A DNA stretch of 64,000 nucleotides from JALYRV01 sp040902895 (GTDB taxonomy: Bacteria > Acidobacteriota > Vicinamibacteria > Vicinamibacterales > SCN-69-37), in contig JBBDWL010000066.1 of NCBI GenBank assembly GCA_040902895.1, positions 73,518 through 137,517 of the forward strand. The letters run 5' to 3'. Made by a program: the position numbers and the translations under genes. Below the pieces are notes generated by a model, which saw nothing but the letters and a program-made list of their open reading frames with translations, searched no databases and was not told the origin of the DNA. This document shows positions 49,362 to 61,437 of the stretch, in pieces (within the stretch, counting starts at the first letter, position 1; each line of letters begins with the position of its first letter).

Positions 49362-49699
49362 CATCCGAGATACTGGCGCTCGTTCACAACCTGTATGGTG
49401 CAAGCGGCGGCGTCGTGCCGGGTCCCGCATGGACGGCAACGCTGGCCACGCTGCTGTGGGTCGCGGCCTATCATCATGGCCTCACAGCCGGCCGGCATGT
49501 GGCCGGCCACGGCGGCGACGCCGGGCTCATCGAAGAAGCCTTCAAGAAAGAGCTCGCCGAAAGCCTGGGCTGGAGCGAGGCGCAGCTCGAGGAATTCTGG
49601 AACAACCCGCGATATGACTTCGGCCCCGACGACGCGCGCAGGTTCGATGAAACCTACGACGCGTGGGAATCGATGGTTCGCACGCGTCGTAGTCCCTAA
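49358..49699 (+). CDS. Small protein coupled to PrsW
   Basis: A 113-residue protein I do not recognise. It has a weak hydrophobic segment (WTATLATLLWVAAYHHGL) near residues 27-44 and an acidic helical half (EEAFKKELAESLGWSEAQLE, then FGPDDARRFDETYDAWE). The ATGA overlap with the PrsW-like gene suggests joint function, perhaps as a partner or substrate. Confidence 0.65.
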   Translation: MTSEILALVHNLYGASGGVVPGPAWTATLATLLWVAAYHHGLTAGRHVAGHGGDAGLIEEAFKKELAESLGWSEAQLEEFWNNPRYDFGPDDARRFDETYDAWESMVRTRRSP

Positions 49700-49702
49700 T
49701 CG

Positions 49703-51781
49703 CTACTGCTGATCTATTGTCGTTGCCGCCGGGCGCTTGTGTTTATCGAACCAGTACCGCAGATACAGCTGCGTGCGCATGAAGTTTGAGGGGCGCGAAG
49801 ACGTGCCGTGCCATTCTTCGTTGAAACGAATCATGGCGGTGGGCACCTTGCGCAGCTTCAGCGCGCTGTAGAACTGTTCGGTCTGCGGCATGGGCGTGCG
49901 CAGATCGTTCACGCCCGTCATCAGCATCGTCGGTGTCTTGACGTTGCCGACGTAGGTGAGCGGCGAGCGGCGCAGGTGCTCGCTCGGATCGTCCCACGGC
50001 AGCTTCTCGAAGTTGTAGTACCAGCTTGCGCCGTCTGTCGTGCCGACGAAGCTGAGCCAGTCGACGACCGGACAGTTCGCTGACGCCGCGGCGAAGCGAT
50101 CGGTGTGACCGACAATCCAGGCCGTGAGCACGCCGCCGCCGCTGCAGCCGGTGACGAACATGTTGCGCTCGTCGACGAAACCCTTCTTCAGCAGCGCGTC
50201 GACGCCGGCCATCAGATCGTCGTAGTCCTTCGACGGATACGCGCGCATGATCATGTTGCCGAACTCGCTGCCGTAGCCGGTGCTGCCGCGCGGATTCGTG
50301 TAGAGGATCACATAGCCGTTCGCCGCGTGCTCCTGCCAGGCGTAGTTGAAGCCGACGTTGTACATCCCGTGCGGGCCGCCGTGAATGTGCAGCTGCATCG
50401 GATACTTCTTCGCCGGATCGAAGTCGGGCGGCGTGATGTACCAGCCCTGCACCTTCAGCCCGTCGGGCGCCGTGTACCACATCTCGGTGAGCTTCCCGAG
50501 CTTCACGCCGGCGAGGATGTCGGCGTTGACGTCGGTGAGCTGTGTGAAGGCATCCGGGTTCGAGATCTGAAACCGCACGACATCGCCCGGCTTCTCCGGC
50601 GTCGTCAGCGTGCCGACGGCGATGCCGCTCGCACCGATGTCCGACGTCGCGAGCATGTGCGTGCCGTTGGTCACCTGCGTCACGCGGCCAGCTTGCCCTG
50701 AGCCTGTCGAAGGGCCGATAGGAAGCCAATACAGGTTCTGCGTGCCTTCGCTGTTCGCCGTGAAGTACACGCCCGAGCTGTCTGGTTTCCAGGTGATGTT
50801 CGACGGCGACCGATCCCAGTCGCCCGACACGAGCTGCGGGTTCGATCCGTCGGCGTTCATCACGTACAGCCGCTGATCGATCCAGGTGTTCTTCGTCCAG
50901 TCGTAGCCGGTGTATGCGACGCGCTTGCCGTCGGGCGAGGGCACCGGACCGCTGTCGGGTCCCTTGCGCTTCGTCAGCTGGCGAACGGCGCGCGACGCGA
51001 TGTCGACCGCATAGATATCCGACTCGCGCCACTGATACTCGGCGTCTTCAGAGCGGTTGCCGCTGAAGAGCAGCGACTTGCCGTCGGGCGTCCAGCGCGG
51101 ATTGTTGTGATCCCATTTACCCGCGGTCAGCTGCCGTGGCGTGCCGCCCGTTGCCGGCACCACGAACAAGTGACGGTAGCCCGTGTCGGTGAAGCCGCTG
51201 CGGTCACGCCGATAGTTCAGGCGCTCGACGATGCGAGGGGTTTCGACCCATTTGGCGCCTGAGGGCGCTTTGGGCAGGCGGATGGGCCAGCTCGTGCGAT
51301 CCTCGAGCTGCATCGAGAACGCGAGCCACTGTCCGTCTGGCGACCATTCGATCGCGGAAGGGCCGGAGTCGAGCCGCGTGATCTGCGACGTGGCGCCTTC
51401 GGCGTCCATCCAGCGTACCCAGATCTGGCTGCCGCGCGGCTCGCCCTCGGATGTGTAGGCAATGCGATCCCCTGTTGGCGACCAGGTTGCATTCGAGCCC
51501 TTGACGAGGAACCGGTTGCGGCTGCCATCGGCGTTCATGATCCAGACAGACGACTCGCGGCGGTCGTTGATCTTGTCAGTCCAGCCCCGTGTATAAATGA
51601 TCTGCTTTCCGTCGGGCGACAGCTGCGGACCCGAAACCGTTTCGAGGTCGAGATATTTTTCGAGCGTGATCCGATCGGACGCCGGCGGCATCGGATCGGT
51701 GGAACGGGTCTGCGTCTGGGCCGCCATCAACGCCGGCAGAGCGGCAATCACGAGCGCGATGAGGTGACGTCGTTTGATCAT
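49703..51781 (-). CDS. S9-family peptidase (prolyl oligopeptidase type), secreted
   Basis: A 692-residue enzyme with AGGA before the ATG at 51781 and a signal peptide (ALVIAALPALMAAQT). A WD40-like beta-propeller (about 40-420) is followed by the alpha/beta-hydrolase domain: nucleophile in VTGCSGGGVLTAW, Asp in LMTGVNDLRTPM and His in NEEWHGTSSRPSN. It cleaves peptides outside the cytoplasm. At about residue 360, STGSGQAG is an in-frame insert encoded by a dispersed palindrome (50695-50715). Confidence 0.9.
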   Translation of the reverse strand: MIKRRHLIALVIAALPALMAAQTQTRSTDPMPPASDRITLEKYLDLETVSGPQLSPDGKQIIYTRGWTDKINDRRESSVWIMNADGSRNRFLVKGSNATWSPTGDRIAYTSEGEPRGSQIWVRWMDAEGATSQITRLDSGPSAIEWSPDGQWLAFSMQLEDRTSWPIRLPKAPSGAKWVETPRIVERLNYRRDRSGFTDTGYRHLFVVPATGGTPRQLTAGKWDHNNPRWTPDGKSLLFSGNRSEDAEYQWRESDIYAVDIASRAVRQLTKRKGPDSGPVPSPDGKRVAYTGYDWTKNTWIDQRLYVMNADGSNPQLVSGDWDRSPSNITWKPDSSGVYFTANSEGTQNLYWLPIGPSTGSGQAGRVTQVTNGTHMLATSDIGASGIAVGTLTTPEKPGDVVRFQISNPDAFTQLTDVNADILAGVKLGKLTEMWYTAPDGLKVQGWYITPPDFDPAKKYPMQLHIHGGPHGMYNVGFNYAWQEHAANGYVILYTNPRGSTGYGSEFGNMIMRAYPSKDYDDLMAGVDALLKKGFVDERNMFVTGCSGGGVLTAWIVGHTDRFAAASANCPVVDWLSFVGTTDGASWYYNFEKLPWDDPSEHLRRSPLTYVGNVKTPTMLMTGVNDLRTPMPQTEQFYSALKLRKVPTAMIRFNEEWHGTSSRPSNFMRTQLYLRYWFDKHKRPAATTIDQQ
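50695..50715 (+). repeat. GCCCTGAGC-type palindrome in the S9 peptidase
   Basis: GCCCTGAGCCTGTCGAAGGG lies in frame in the propeller region and encodes the insert STGSGQA. It is the same family as the one in PadR (15431-15450). Confidence 0.65.
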
Positions 51782-51823
51782 GGTTCCTCCAGAGACGCGT
51801 AATCTACAGGCTGGAGCCTGTTT

Positions 51824-53959
<2,136 letters not shown>

Positions 53960-54045
53960 GGGAAGCGCGTGCGAGGGCGCTGGAGGTCCTGGCGCTTGGC
54001 ACAACCCTCGTGCCTCGATCGCACAACCTGCCAGGTTTGCCTGTG

Positions 54046-54069
54046 GAAACTGGGTTCAAACCCAGTTTC
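54046..54069. repeat. Perfect palindrome upstream of the HNH gene
   Basis: Arms GAAACTGGGTT and AACCCAGTTTC flank a CA centre. It lies in the 210-bp gap between glgX and the HNH gene, about 100 bp before the HNH ATG. It could be a hairpin, a binding site or a trace of mobility. No other structured feature is seen in the gap. Confidence 0.7.
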
Positions 54070-54169
54070 AACAGTTTATCCACAAGATTTTGTTCTTCGC
54101 ATTGCCGTTACTGCATCCCTCTTGAAGACATTTGAGATTGACGATGCTATAGAGGAGAGAGGCGGAATC

Positions 54170-55183
54170 ATGATCGATCGATTCAGAGCTCTCTCTGATG
54201 ATGCTCTCTCGGCGAAGCTCGATGTTTGCTTCGACAACGAGAGTCGAGCCACCGCGCGGGTCATTGCGTGTCTTGCCGAGTTCGATCGCAGGCGGCTTTA
54301 TCTCGCCCAAGGTTGTTCGTCGCTGTATGGCTTCTGCCTTCAGCGCTACAAACTTTCCGAGTATGCGGCGTACAACCGCATCGAGGCGGCCAGAGCGGCG
54401 CGTCGATTTCCGTTGATTTTCGCCATGCTCGAGTCGGGCGAACTGTCGCTTACCGCTATATCGCTTCTGTCCCGTCACCTCACCGAGTCGAACCACCAGG
54501 ATGTTCTGATTGAAGCGCGACACAAGACGGCGCGTGAGGTCGAGAGGATAGTCGCTCGTCTGAACCCGAAGCCTGACGTGCCATCGTCAATCAGAAAGAC
54601 GCCGGCGCCACGTTCGGCTGTGGCGCTGCTTCCGTCGGTCGATGCTTCCGACAGTAATGAGACCTCGACAGCTGCAGATATCAGGATCCAGCGCGCAGAT
54701 GTGGCGTCGGCCAGGCCTGCGGTGATCAAGCCGCTCGCGCCTGAGACCTACAAGATTCAATTCACTGTTTCGCGGCACACGCACGACAGGCTGCGGCGCA
54801 CCCAGGATTTGATGCGCCACACGCTGCCCGACGGCGACGTTGCCGTCATCTTTGATAGAGCGCTGTCACTGTTGCTGTCGGATCTCGAGCGCCGGAGGTT
54901 CTCGCTCGTCAGCCGCCCGCGCCGTAACGGAGGAAAGGGAGATGGCTCGGGCTCGCGCCACATTCCGGCAGAAGTCAGGCGCCAGGTGTGGGAGCGTGAC
55001 AAAGGTCAGTGTGCATTCGAAGGCACGCATGGACGCTGTCAGGAAACAGGTCTTCTCGAATTGCATCATGTGAAACCGTTCGCGGCCGGCGGCGAGGCGA
55101 CGGAGGAGAACATCGAGCTGCGATGTCGTGCCCACAACGCGCACGAGGCGGAGCTCTATTTCGGATCGCAGCGCGCGCCGTGA
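54170..55183 (+). CDS. HNH endonuclease domain protein
   Basis: A 337-residue protein with AGGAGAG before the ATG at 54170. The N-terminal half is helical (LSDDALSAKLDVCFDNESRA, then FCLQRYKLSEYAAYNRIEAA), like the DUF222-type region of 13E12/HNH proteins. The C-terminal HNH nuclease is complete: RRQVWERDKGQCAF, LELHHVKPFAAGGEATEENI and LRCRAHNAHEAELYFG. It may be a homing-like or mobile-associated nuclease. It stands alone between glgX and EamA. Confidence 0.8.
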   Translation: MIDRFRALSDDALSAKLDVCFDNESRATARVIACLAEFDRRRLYLAQGCSSLYGFCLQRYKLSEYAAYNRIEAARAARRFPLIFAMLESGELSLTAISLLSRHLTESNHQDVLIEARHKTAREVERIVARLNPKPDVPSSIRKTPAPRSAVALLPSVDASDSNETSTAADIRIQRADVASARPAVIKPLAPETYKIQFTVSRHTHDRLRRTQDLMRHTLPDGDVAVIFDRALSLLLSDLERRRFSLVSRPRRNGGKGDGSGSRHIPAEVRRQVWERDKGQCAFEGTHGRCQETGLLELHHVKPFAAGGEATEENIELRCRAHNAHEAELYFGSQRAP

Positions 55184-55226
55184 AGGAAACCGAAGCGGCG
55201 CGGTGAGAAATGGGCCGGGCGCGCGA

Positions 55227-56249
55227 CTACGCCGGCGGGATGGATGTCCGGCCGGAGGCGACGACAGCCGCAGGCGTTTCGGCGCGGTTGACGACGTAGA
55301 TGCCGGCGAGGACGAGGATGCCACCCAGCAACTGCAGCGGCGTGAGGCGCTCGCCGAGTAGGGTTGCGGCCAGCAGTGCGGTCAGCGGCGCCTGCGCGAG
55401 CAGGCCTATCGAGACGACCGTGGCTGGCAGGTGACCAAGGGCGTATGCGATGCATAGGTACGCGCCGACCTGTGACACCACTCCGAGCCAGAGGAGTGCG
55501 AACCACGTGTCGCGCGTGTAGCCCCACAGCGGCGCGCCGATCGCGACGCAGATCGGGAGCAGTGTGAGCGTGCTTGCGGCTATCGCCACGGTGTTGAGCG
55601 TCACCGTGTCGATGCTCTCGCGCGCTTTCGAAACGGCGAGGATGTAGGCCGCGAAGCAGAAGGCAGCGGAAATGGCCATGAGATCGCCCGAGACGCTTTG
55701 GCGCGGCGCCGCGGCTCCCACGTCACCGGCAACTGTTGCTGCTGGCCAGATCATCAGCGCGCTGCCGGTGAGCGATGCGGCGAGGCCTGCCCAGAACAGG
55801 CGGCGCGGCGCCTTCCGCAAGAGCAGCCACGATCCGAGTCCGACGAAGACCGGCGCGCCGCCGGCCAGCAGCGACGTTGTGGCGGCCGAGCTGCGCATGA
55901 CGGCCGTGTTGAACAAGGCGAGATCGAGGGCGAAGAAGACGCCGGCGGCGACGGCGAGCCAGAATGCGCGGCGCGATTTGAGCGACTTCCCGTGGCCTGC
56001 AACCGTCCGCGCGCCGGCGGGCTGAATAGGCCCGGACTTCAGTCGCGGGGTGGCGACGCGCCACGGCAGCAGCACGACCGACGCGATCAGCACGCGATAG
56101 AACGCCGACGCCGATCCGGGGATGTCCGCCCAGCGCACGAAGATCGCCGACCAGGCGATGGCGACGACGGCGCCGGCAAGTGCGGCGTAGGCGAGCCAGT
56201 CCGCGCGGACGGGGGTGGCGCGGCCCTTTAGGGCCCGCGAATCGCTCAC
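55227..56249 (-). CDS. EamA-family (DMT) transporter
   Basis: A 340-residue protein with two EamA repeats of five helices each. The first is at about 18-165 (SAFYRVLIASVVLLPWRV, FFALDLALFNTAVMRSSA) and the second at about 185-325 (LMAISAAFCFAAYILAVSKA, LLGERLTPLQLLGGILVLAG). It probably exports or imports metabolites in the inner membrane. The GTG start overlaps the ADOP stop by GTGA. Confidence 0.87.
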   Translation of the reverse strand: MSDSRALKGRATPVRADWLAYAALAGAVVAIAWSAIFVRWADIPGSASAFYRVLIASVVLLPWRVATPRLKSGPIQPAGARTVAGHGKSLKSRRAFWLAVAAGVFFALDLALFNTAVMRSSAATTSLLAGGAPVFVGLGSWLLLRKAPRRLFWAGLAASLTGSALMIWPAATVAGDVGAAAPRQSVSGDLMAISAAFCFAAYILAVSKARESIDTVTLNTVAIAASTLTLLPICVAIGAPLWGYTRDTWFALLWLGVVSQVGAYLCIAYALGHLPATVVSIGLLAQAPLTALLAATLLGERLTPLQLLGGILVLAGIYVVNRAETPAAVVASGRTSIPPA

Positions 56250-58846
56250 AAGCGCCGCAGCGCGATCATCGGATCGACGGCGGCCGCGCGCCGCGCGGGA
56301 ATGTAGGCCGCGAGCATCATTGCGAGCGCGAGCGTCAGCGGCGCGACCGCCAGGGTGACAATGTCGGCCTGCGGAAGCGCGACGACTTTTGCAGACGTCA
56401 GCTTGATGGCGGCATACGCGAGTACGCCGCCGAATGCGGCACCGAGCACGATCACGCGCGCGCCCTCGCGCAGAATCATCCGCATGATGTCGCGGCGATC
56501 GGCGCCGAGAGCGGTACGGATGCCGATTTCACGCACGCGCTGCGCCACGGAATACGACACGACGCCATACAGACCGATACAGGCGAGTAACAGACCCGCA
56601 AGGCCTGCCGTGCCGAGAACTCCCGCCGCGACGCGGCGCGGGAAATAGAGCGTCGCGATCGACTCGTCGAGCGTCCGGATCTCGCGGATGGTCACACGAT
56701 TACTCACCGATGCCATCGTTTGTCTCAGCGCCCGCGCGAGAGTCTGTGGATCGCCGCTGGCCCGAATCGAGAGCCCGTTCGTGAAGGCGAAATCGGCCTG
56801 TGAGAACGGCGTGTAGATCGTCGAAATTCGTGCGCCTTCTTCGAGGGGCCGCGCCACGCTGCCGACGACGCCGATAATTTCCATCCAGACGGGCGCGGAC
56901 CTCTGGTCTTTCCGCCAGAAGGCGACATGCTTGCCGACGGGACTGGAACCGCGGCCGAGATGCCAGGCGAGGCTCTCGTCCACGACAGCGACCTTCGGCG
57001 ATGTGGCGTTGTCGCCGATGTCGAACAGCCGGCCGTCGCGCAGAGGAATGCGCAGCACGTCGAAGTAGTCTTCGGAGATATCCATGCGGCGCGTGCCGAC
57101 GAGCACGGGATCGGCCGTGAACTTATCGCGATCGACGAGGTCGCTTCCCGATCTGGCGATGGGTACGCCATAAAACTGAGAGCTCAACGCGGCTGCCTCG
57201 ACTCCGGGGAGCGTTTCGGCGCGTTCGAGCAGGCGTGCGCTGATCTCGCGCATTTGCGCGCGTTCGGCCTGGAAGTCGGCGCTGCTGCGGCCGGCCAGCC
57301 GCGGCGAGGGCTCGACGTAGAACTCGCCGACCACGACATTGCTCGAGTCGTAGCCGCGATACGCCGCCTCTTCGCGCAGAACGCTGCGGATCAGCACGGC
57401 CGCAATCACGATCAGCACCAGCGAGGCGCACACCTGCGGCACGATCACCCAGCGCCGGAGCCGGGTGCGGCTGCGGCCGGAGGCCGATGTCTGGCCGTCT
57501 GAGAGACCCACCAGCAGGTCGCGCGACAGCGCCTGACGGACGGGCGCGAACGTGACGAGCATGGCCGCGATGAGGCATGTGAACACGGTGAATCCAAGGA
57601 CTCGCCCGTCCATTGGAACGTTCAACGTGAACGGATCCGCGTACCAGGCGGCGTCCGCATTTGGAATGGCGGCAATTACCAGCGTCGTCAGCGCTCTCGC
57701 AAGGGCAGTCCCGATCACCGCACCGGCCGCCGACAGGATCAGGCTTTCGACCAGCAGTTGACGTGACAGCCTGCTCCAACCCGCGCCCAGCGTCGTCCGA
57801 ATGGCCATCTCGCCGCGCCGCATGAGGCCGCGCGCCGCCAGTATCCCGGCGAGATTCGCAATGGCGATCAACAGCACCGCACCGGCAGCGAGCATCAGGG
57901 CCGCCGCCATCCTCGTCGGAACAACGCGGCCCGTGGTGTCGAAAGGAAGCCGGTTGCGACGGTGCTCGGTAACGCGAAGAGACCACTGATCGAAGAATTC
58001 CGGACTGCCGCGCATCTCGGCCTTGCGGACCGCGCGGAATCGTCGTGCCGCCTCGTCGAGGACCGGTTCGAGCTCGGCCTCTTCAACGGCGTGAGGCATG
58101 CGGAAGACCACCTGGAGGGAACTTCTATTCACCGGATCGACATTCAGCTCCGCCCTTCGCGGGTCGCGCCACTCGTCATACTGGAGCTGGTCGAACACAC
58201 GAGGAAGATGCGGCGCCCAGAAGTGCGATTCGTAGAAACGATTCGCGAGCCCGCGAAAACCTGGCGGCGTGACGCCGATCACCGTGTACTCGCGCGCGTT
58301 CGGGTACATGCGTGATGCCGGCGCAATCCGCAGTCTCCTCCCGAGGATGGCGGGATCCCCTGCGAAATGCGATCGCCATAACGCGTCGCTGATCATGACG
58401 ACCGGCGGCGCGTCGGGGCGATTGTCACTCTCGGAGAAGGCTCGCCCGAGCTGTGGTCGCACCTCGAGAACATCGAAGTAGTTGGGTGTTACAACCTCTC
58501 CGCGAAGCGTTCTCTGATGCGAGGCTTCGCCGAGGTATGTCAAGTCGGATCCGAACCCGATCGCGTTGGCCAGGGCCGGATGCATTTCGCGCAGCGCGTT
58601 GTACTCGCGCAGCATCGTAGAGCTCCCAAAGCGCGGGTTCGCAAACCATACCTCGATGTACCGGAGCTCGCCGGCCCGCGGCACGTTCGGCTTGACGAAG
58701 ATCAGCGCGTTGACGAGCGAGAAGATGGCGGTGTTGACGCCGATGGCGAGTGCGAGCACGAGAACGCCGACGGCGGCGAAGCCCGGGCTGCGCGCGAGCG
58801 TGCGAAAGGCATACCGTACGTCCTGCCGGAGGGCGTCAAACCACAT
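56246..58846 (-). CDS. ADOP-family permease, tandem copy 3
   Basis: An 866-residue ADOP that starts at ATG 58846 (WFDALRQDVRYAFRTLARS). It has the first helix GVLVLALAIGVNTAIFSLVN, a MacB-type domain, the mid FtsX set (LLIAIANLAGILAARGLMRR) and the C-terminal set (AQRVREIGIRTALGADRRD), and ends AAAVDPMIALRRL. It overlaps the previous gene's stop by one base (TGATG). It is part of a three-gene array and is followed by EamA. Confidence 0.9.
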   Translation of the reverse strand: MWFDALRQDVRYAFRTLARSPGFAAVGVLVLALAIGVNTAIFSLVNALIFVKPNVPRAGELRYIEVWFANPRFGSSTMLREYNALREMHPALANAIGFGSDLTYLGEASHQRTLRGEVVTPNYFDVLEVRPQLGRAFSESDNRPDAPPVVMISDALWRSHFAGDPAILGRRLRIAPASRMYPNAREYTVIGVTPPGFRGLANRFYESHFWAPHLPRVFDQLQYDEWRDPRRAELNVDPVNRSSLQVVFRMPHAVEEAELEPVLDEAARRFRAVRKAEMRGSPEFFDQWSLRVTEHRRNRLPFDTTGRVVPTRMAAALMLAAGAVLLIAIANLAGILAARGLMRRGEMAIRTTLGAGWSRLSRQLLVESLILSAAGAVIGTALARALTTLVIAAIPNADAAWYADPFTLNVPMDGRVLGFTVFTCLIAAMLVTFAPVRQALSRDLLVGLSDGQTSASGRSRTRLRRWVIVPQVCASLVLIVIAAVLIRSVLREEAAYRGYDSSNVVVGEFYVEPSPRLAGRSSADFQAERAQMREISARLLERAETLPGVEAAALSSQFYGVPIARSGSDLVDRDKFTADPVLVGTRRMDISEDYFDVLRIPLRDGRLFDIGDNATSPKVAVVDESLAWHLGRGSSPVGKHVAFWRKDQRSAPVWMEIIGVVGSVARPLEEGARISTIYTPFSQADFAFTNGLSIRASGDPQTLARALRQTMASVSNRVTIREIRTLDESIATLYFPRRVAAGVLGTAGLAGLLLACIGLYGVVSYSVAQRVREIGIRTALGADRRDIMRMILREGARVIVLGAAFGGVLAYAAIKLTSAKVVALPQADIVTLAVAPLTLALAMMLAAYIPARRAAAVDPMIALRRL

Positions 58847-61437
58847 CACAGCCTCCTCAGCGCGATCATGGGATCGACGGCCGCAGCGCGGCGCGCAGGG
58901 ATGTACGTCGCGAGCATCAATGCAATCAGCAGCAGAATCGGCGCAGCGACGAGAGGCCCGATGCCCATCTCCGGCAGTGCGACCAGCCGGCTCGAGACGA
59001 GCTTCACGCCCGTGTAGGCCAGGGCCAGGCCGACGGCGCATCCGATTGCGATCACCAGCAGGCCGTCCCGGAGCACCAGCCGCATGATGTCCCGGCGTTC
59101 CGCACCGAGGGCCGCGCGGATTCCGATTTCGTGCGCGCGCTGTGCCACCGAGTACGACACGATGCCGTACAGACCAACGCAGGCAAGCAGGAGGCCGCAC
59201 GCCGCCGCGAAGCCGAGAATGCCGGCAGCCAGGCGCCGCGGAAACATCATCGCGTCAATTCCGTCCGACATCATGCGCGAGCCGGCGATCAGGATCTCCG
59301 GATCCGCTTTTGTCAGCAGCTGTTTCATCTCTTCGATCAGCTGCCCCGGATCACCATCGCTTCTGGCGATCAACGTGGCGTTGTTGCCGCCCCTCTGGAT
59401 CAGCAAGTCATAAATGATCGGCGTCGGGTTGCCGTCCGAAAGCGGCAGCGTGATGTCGGCCGCGACGCCAATCACGCGCTGCCAGTATGGCGTGTATCCA
59501 GACCCAGGCGTATTCATGCCGAGGTATTGACCGATAGCGCTTCCATCCGGCCACAATGTTCGCGCCAGGTGCTGCGACACAACGGCAACGCGCTCCGATG
59601 CCGCCGTATCCTCGGCGCCAAAGCCGCGGCCGAGAATGATCGGGATCCCGACAACGTCGAAGTAGCTTTGCGTCGTCCAGAACGTCTTGACCCAGGTGTG
59701 GCGGGGGCTGGTTGAAAACCCGTCGCGAGCTGCAACTGTGCTGTTCGACAGCGGAAGTGGCACGCTGCGAAAGTGCTCGCCCGCCAGGGCTATCCGCGCA
59801 CTCTGATGCGAGTCGATCTGCGCGAGAATCCGCTGCAGGCCCTCCCGCTTCGCCGCCTGGTACGCCTGGATCTCCTCGGGCTGATATGGATATGGCGGAT
59901 ACGGCCGGTAGGGCCGGACGTACTCGATCGCGACGACGCCCCCGGCGTTGTATCCGCGCGGACGAAGCTCTTCCTTGATTAACGTGCGCGTGACAACGCC
60001 GCTGACCACGAGCAGGATTACGCAGCAGCACACCTGCGGAATCAGGATGCCTCGCTGCAAACGCGGGTTGACCCCGGTGCCCGACGTAGAGCCACCCTCG
60101 CGAAGTCCGTCAAGCAGGTTCACCCGGCGCGCCTGGCGGAACGGCACCGCAGCGATGATCAGTGCCGCGACGACTGCGCTGCCGGATGTGTAGACCAGCA
60201 CGCGCCAGTCGAGCGGAATGCCGGTGACGATGGGGATCGTCGAGTCCGGAATCCCTCCTGTCGCTTCGGGCATCGCCGCGATCAAGACATTCATTAGCCA
60301 CACGGTTCCAACCAGCGCCGTGGCCGCCGCCGCGCCGGACAGCAGTAGCCCTTCGAGCAACGATTGCCGGAAGAGGCGCGTGCCGCGGGCGCCCATCGTG
60401 ATGCGCACGGCCATTTCCGTTCTGCGTGTGATGCCGCGGGCCGCGAGCAGCCCCGTCAGGTTGGCCAGGCCGATGAGCGCGACGATGCCCGCCAGCGCGA
60501 ACAGACCGGCGGCGAGACGCGCGGGCACGATACGACCGGTGCGGTCGAACGGGACGCGGTTGGGACGGCTGGCTTCGAGGTGAAGCGTGTACCTGGCAAG
60601 CTGCGGGAAGTAAGCGGTGTGGATGTGCCGCGCCATTCCGCCGAGCAGCGAGGACATCTCGGATTCCTTTGCCGGGTCCGTCACTCTGAGCGCAACGATC
60701 AGGCCGAGGCTGTCGACCGGATTCGGGCGCCCCAAGCGGTCGCCCGGGTCGGGACCAAAGTCGAGCGCGCGCTGTACATGCAGCACCCAGAACTCCGTCG
60801 GCTCGAACTTGTACACGCCGCGAAAGCCGGGCGGCGCGACACCGATGATCGTGTAGGGATGCGCGTCGGTGAAGGAGGAAGAGTACTTGACGACGTCGAG
60901 CGGCAGGACCGTGCCGGCGATCGCGGGGTCCGAATGGAAACGCGACTTCCAGAGATCGTGACTGATGACCGCCACACGATCCGACGCTGCCGACTCGTCG
61001 GCCGATGTGAACAGCCGTCCCGTGTGCGGCCTGACGCGGAGCGCGTCGAAATAATTCGCCGTGACTCTTTCGCCGCGCACCAGGCGGACCTCTCGCCCGG
61101 CTCGAATGCGCGCACGATCTTGCCTGAAGCCGAACGCATCGGCGAATACGGGGTTGTTGTCGCGCAGGTCGATGAGCGCGCGGTAGGGAACGCCGTAGAC
61201 GGTTTGCGGCTCGCCCGGCCTGTTCGCAAACTCGCTCGTCGACACAACGAAGCGGAGGCTCTCCGAGTCCTCGACGTCGATGCCCTTGAAGATCAGCGCG
61301 TTGACCAGCGAGAAGATGGCGGTGTTGACGCCGATGGCGAGGGCGAGCACGAGGACGCCGACCGCGGTGAAGCCGGGGCTGCGCGCGAGCGTACGAAAGG
61401 CATAACGTACGTCCTGCCGGAGAGCGTCAAGCCACAT
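58846..61437 (-). CDS. ADOP-family permease, tandem copy 2
   Basis: An 863-residue ADOP. The N-terminus (WLDALRQDVRYAFRTLARS through LVNALIF) and the C-terminus (YIPARRAAAVDPMIALRRL) are almost identical to its two neighbours, while the periplasmic domains differ. It has the middle FtsX set LIGLANLTGLLAARGITRR and the C-terminal set HEIGIRAALGAERRDIMRL. It is coupled to the upstream gene by TGATG. Confidence 0.9.
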   Translation of the reverse strand: MWLDALRQDVRYAFRTLARSPGFTAVGVLVLALAIGVNTAIFSLVNALIFKGIDVEDSESLRFVVSTSEFANRPGEPQTVYGVPYRALIDLRDNNPVFADAFGFRQDRARIRAGREVRLVRGERVTANYFDALRVRPHTGRLFTSADESAASDRVAVISHDLWKSRFHSDPAIAGTVLPLDVVKYSSSFTDAHPYTIIGVAPPGFRGVYKFEPTEFWVLHVQRALDFGPDPGDRLGRPNPVDSLGLIVALRVTDPAKESEMSSLLGGMARHIHTAYFPQLARYTLHLEASRPNRVPFDRTGRIVPARLAAGLFALAGIVALIGLANLTGLLAARGITRRTEMAVRITMGARGTRLFRQSLLEGLLLSGAAAATALVGTVWLMNVLIAAMPEATGGIPDSTIPIVTGIPLDWRVLVYTSGSAVVAALIIAAVPFRQARRVNLLDGLREGGSTSGTGVNPRLQRGILIPQVCCCVILLVVSGVVTRTLIKEELRPRGYNAGGVVAIEYVRPYRPYPPYPYQPEEIQAYQAAKREGLQRILAQIDSHQSARIALAGEHFRSVPLPLSNSTVAARDGFSTSPRHTWVKTFWTTQSYFDVVGIPIILGRGFGAEDTAASERVAVVSQHLARTLWPDGSAIGQYLGMNTPGSGYTPYWQRVIGVAADITLPLSDGNPTPIIYDLLIQRGGNNATLIARSDGDPGQLIEEMKQLLTKADPEILIAGSRMMSDGIDAMMFPRRLAAGILGFAAACGLLLACVGLYGIVSYSVAQRAHEIGIRAALGAERRDIMRLVLRDGLLVIAIGCAVGLALAYTGVKLVSSRLVALPEMGIGPLVAAPILLLIALMLATYIPARRAAAVDPMIALRRL

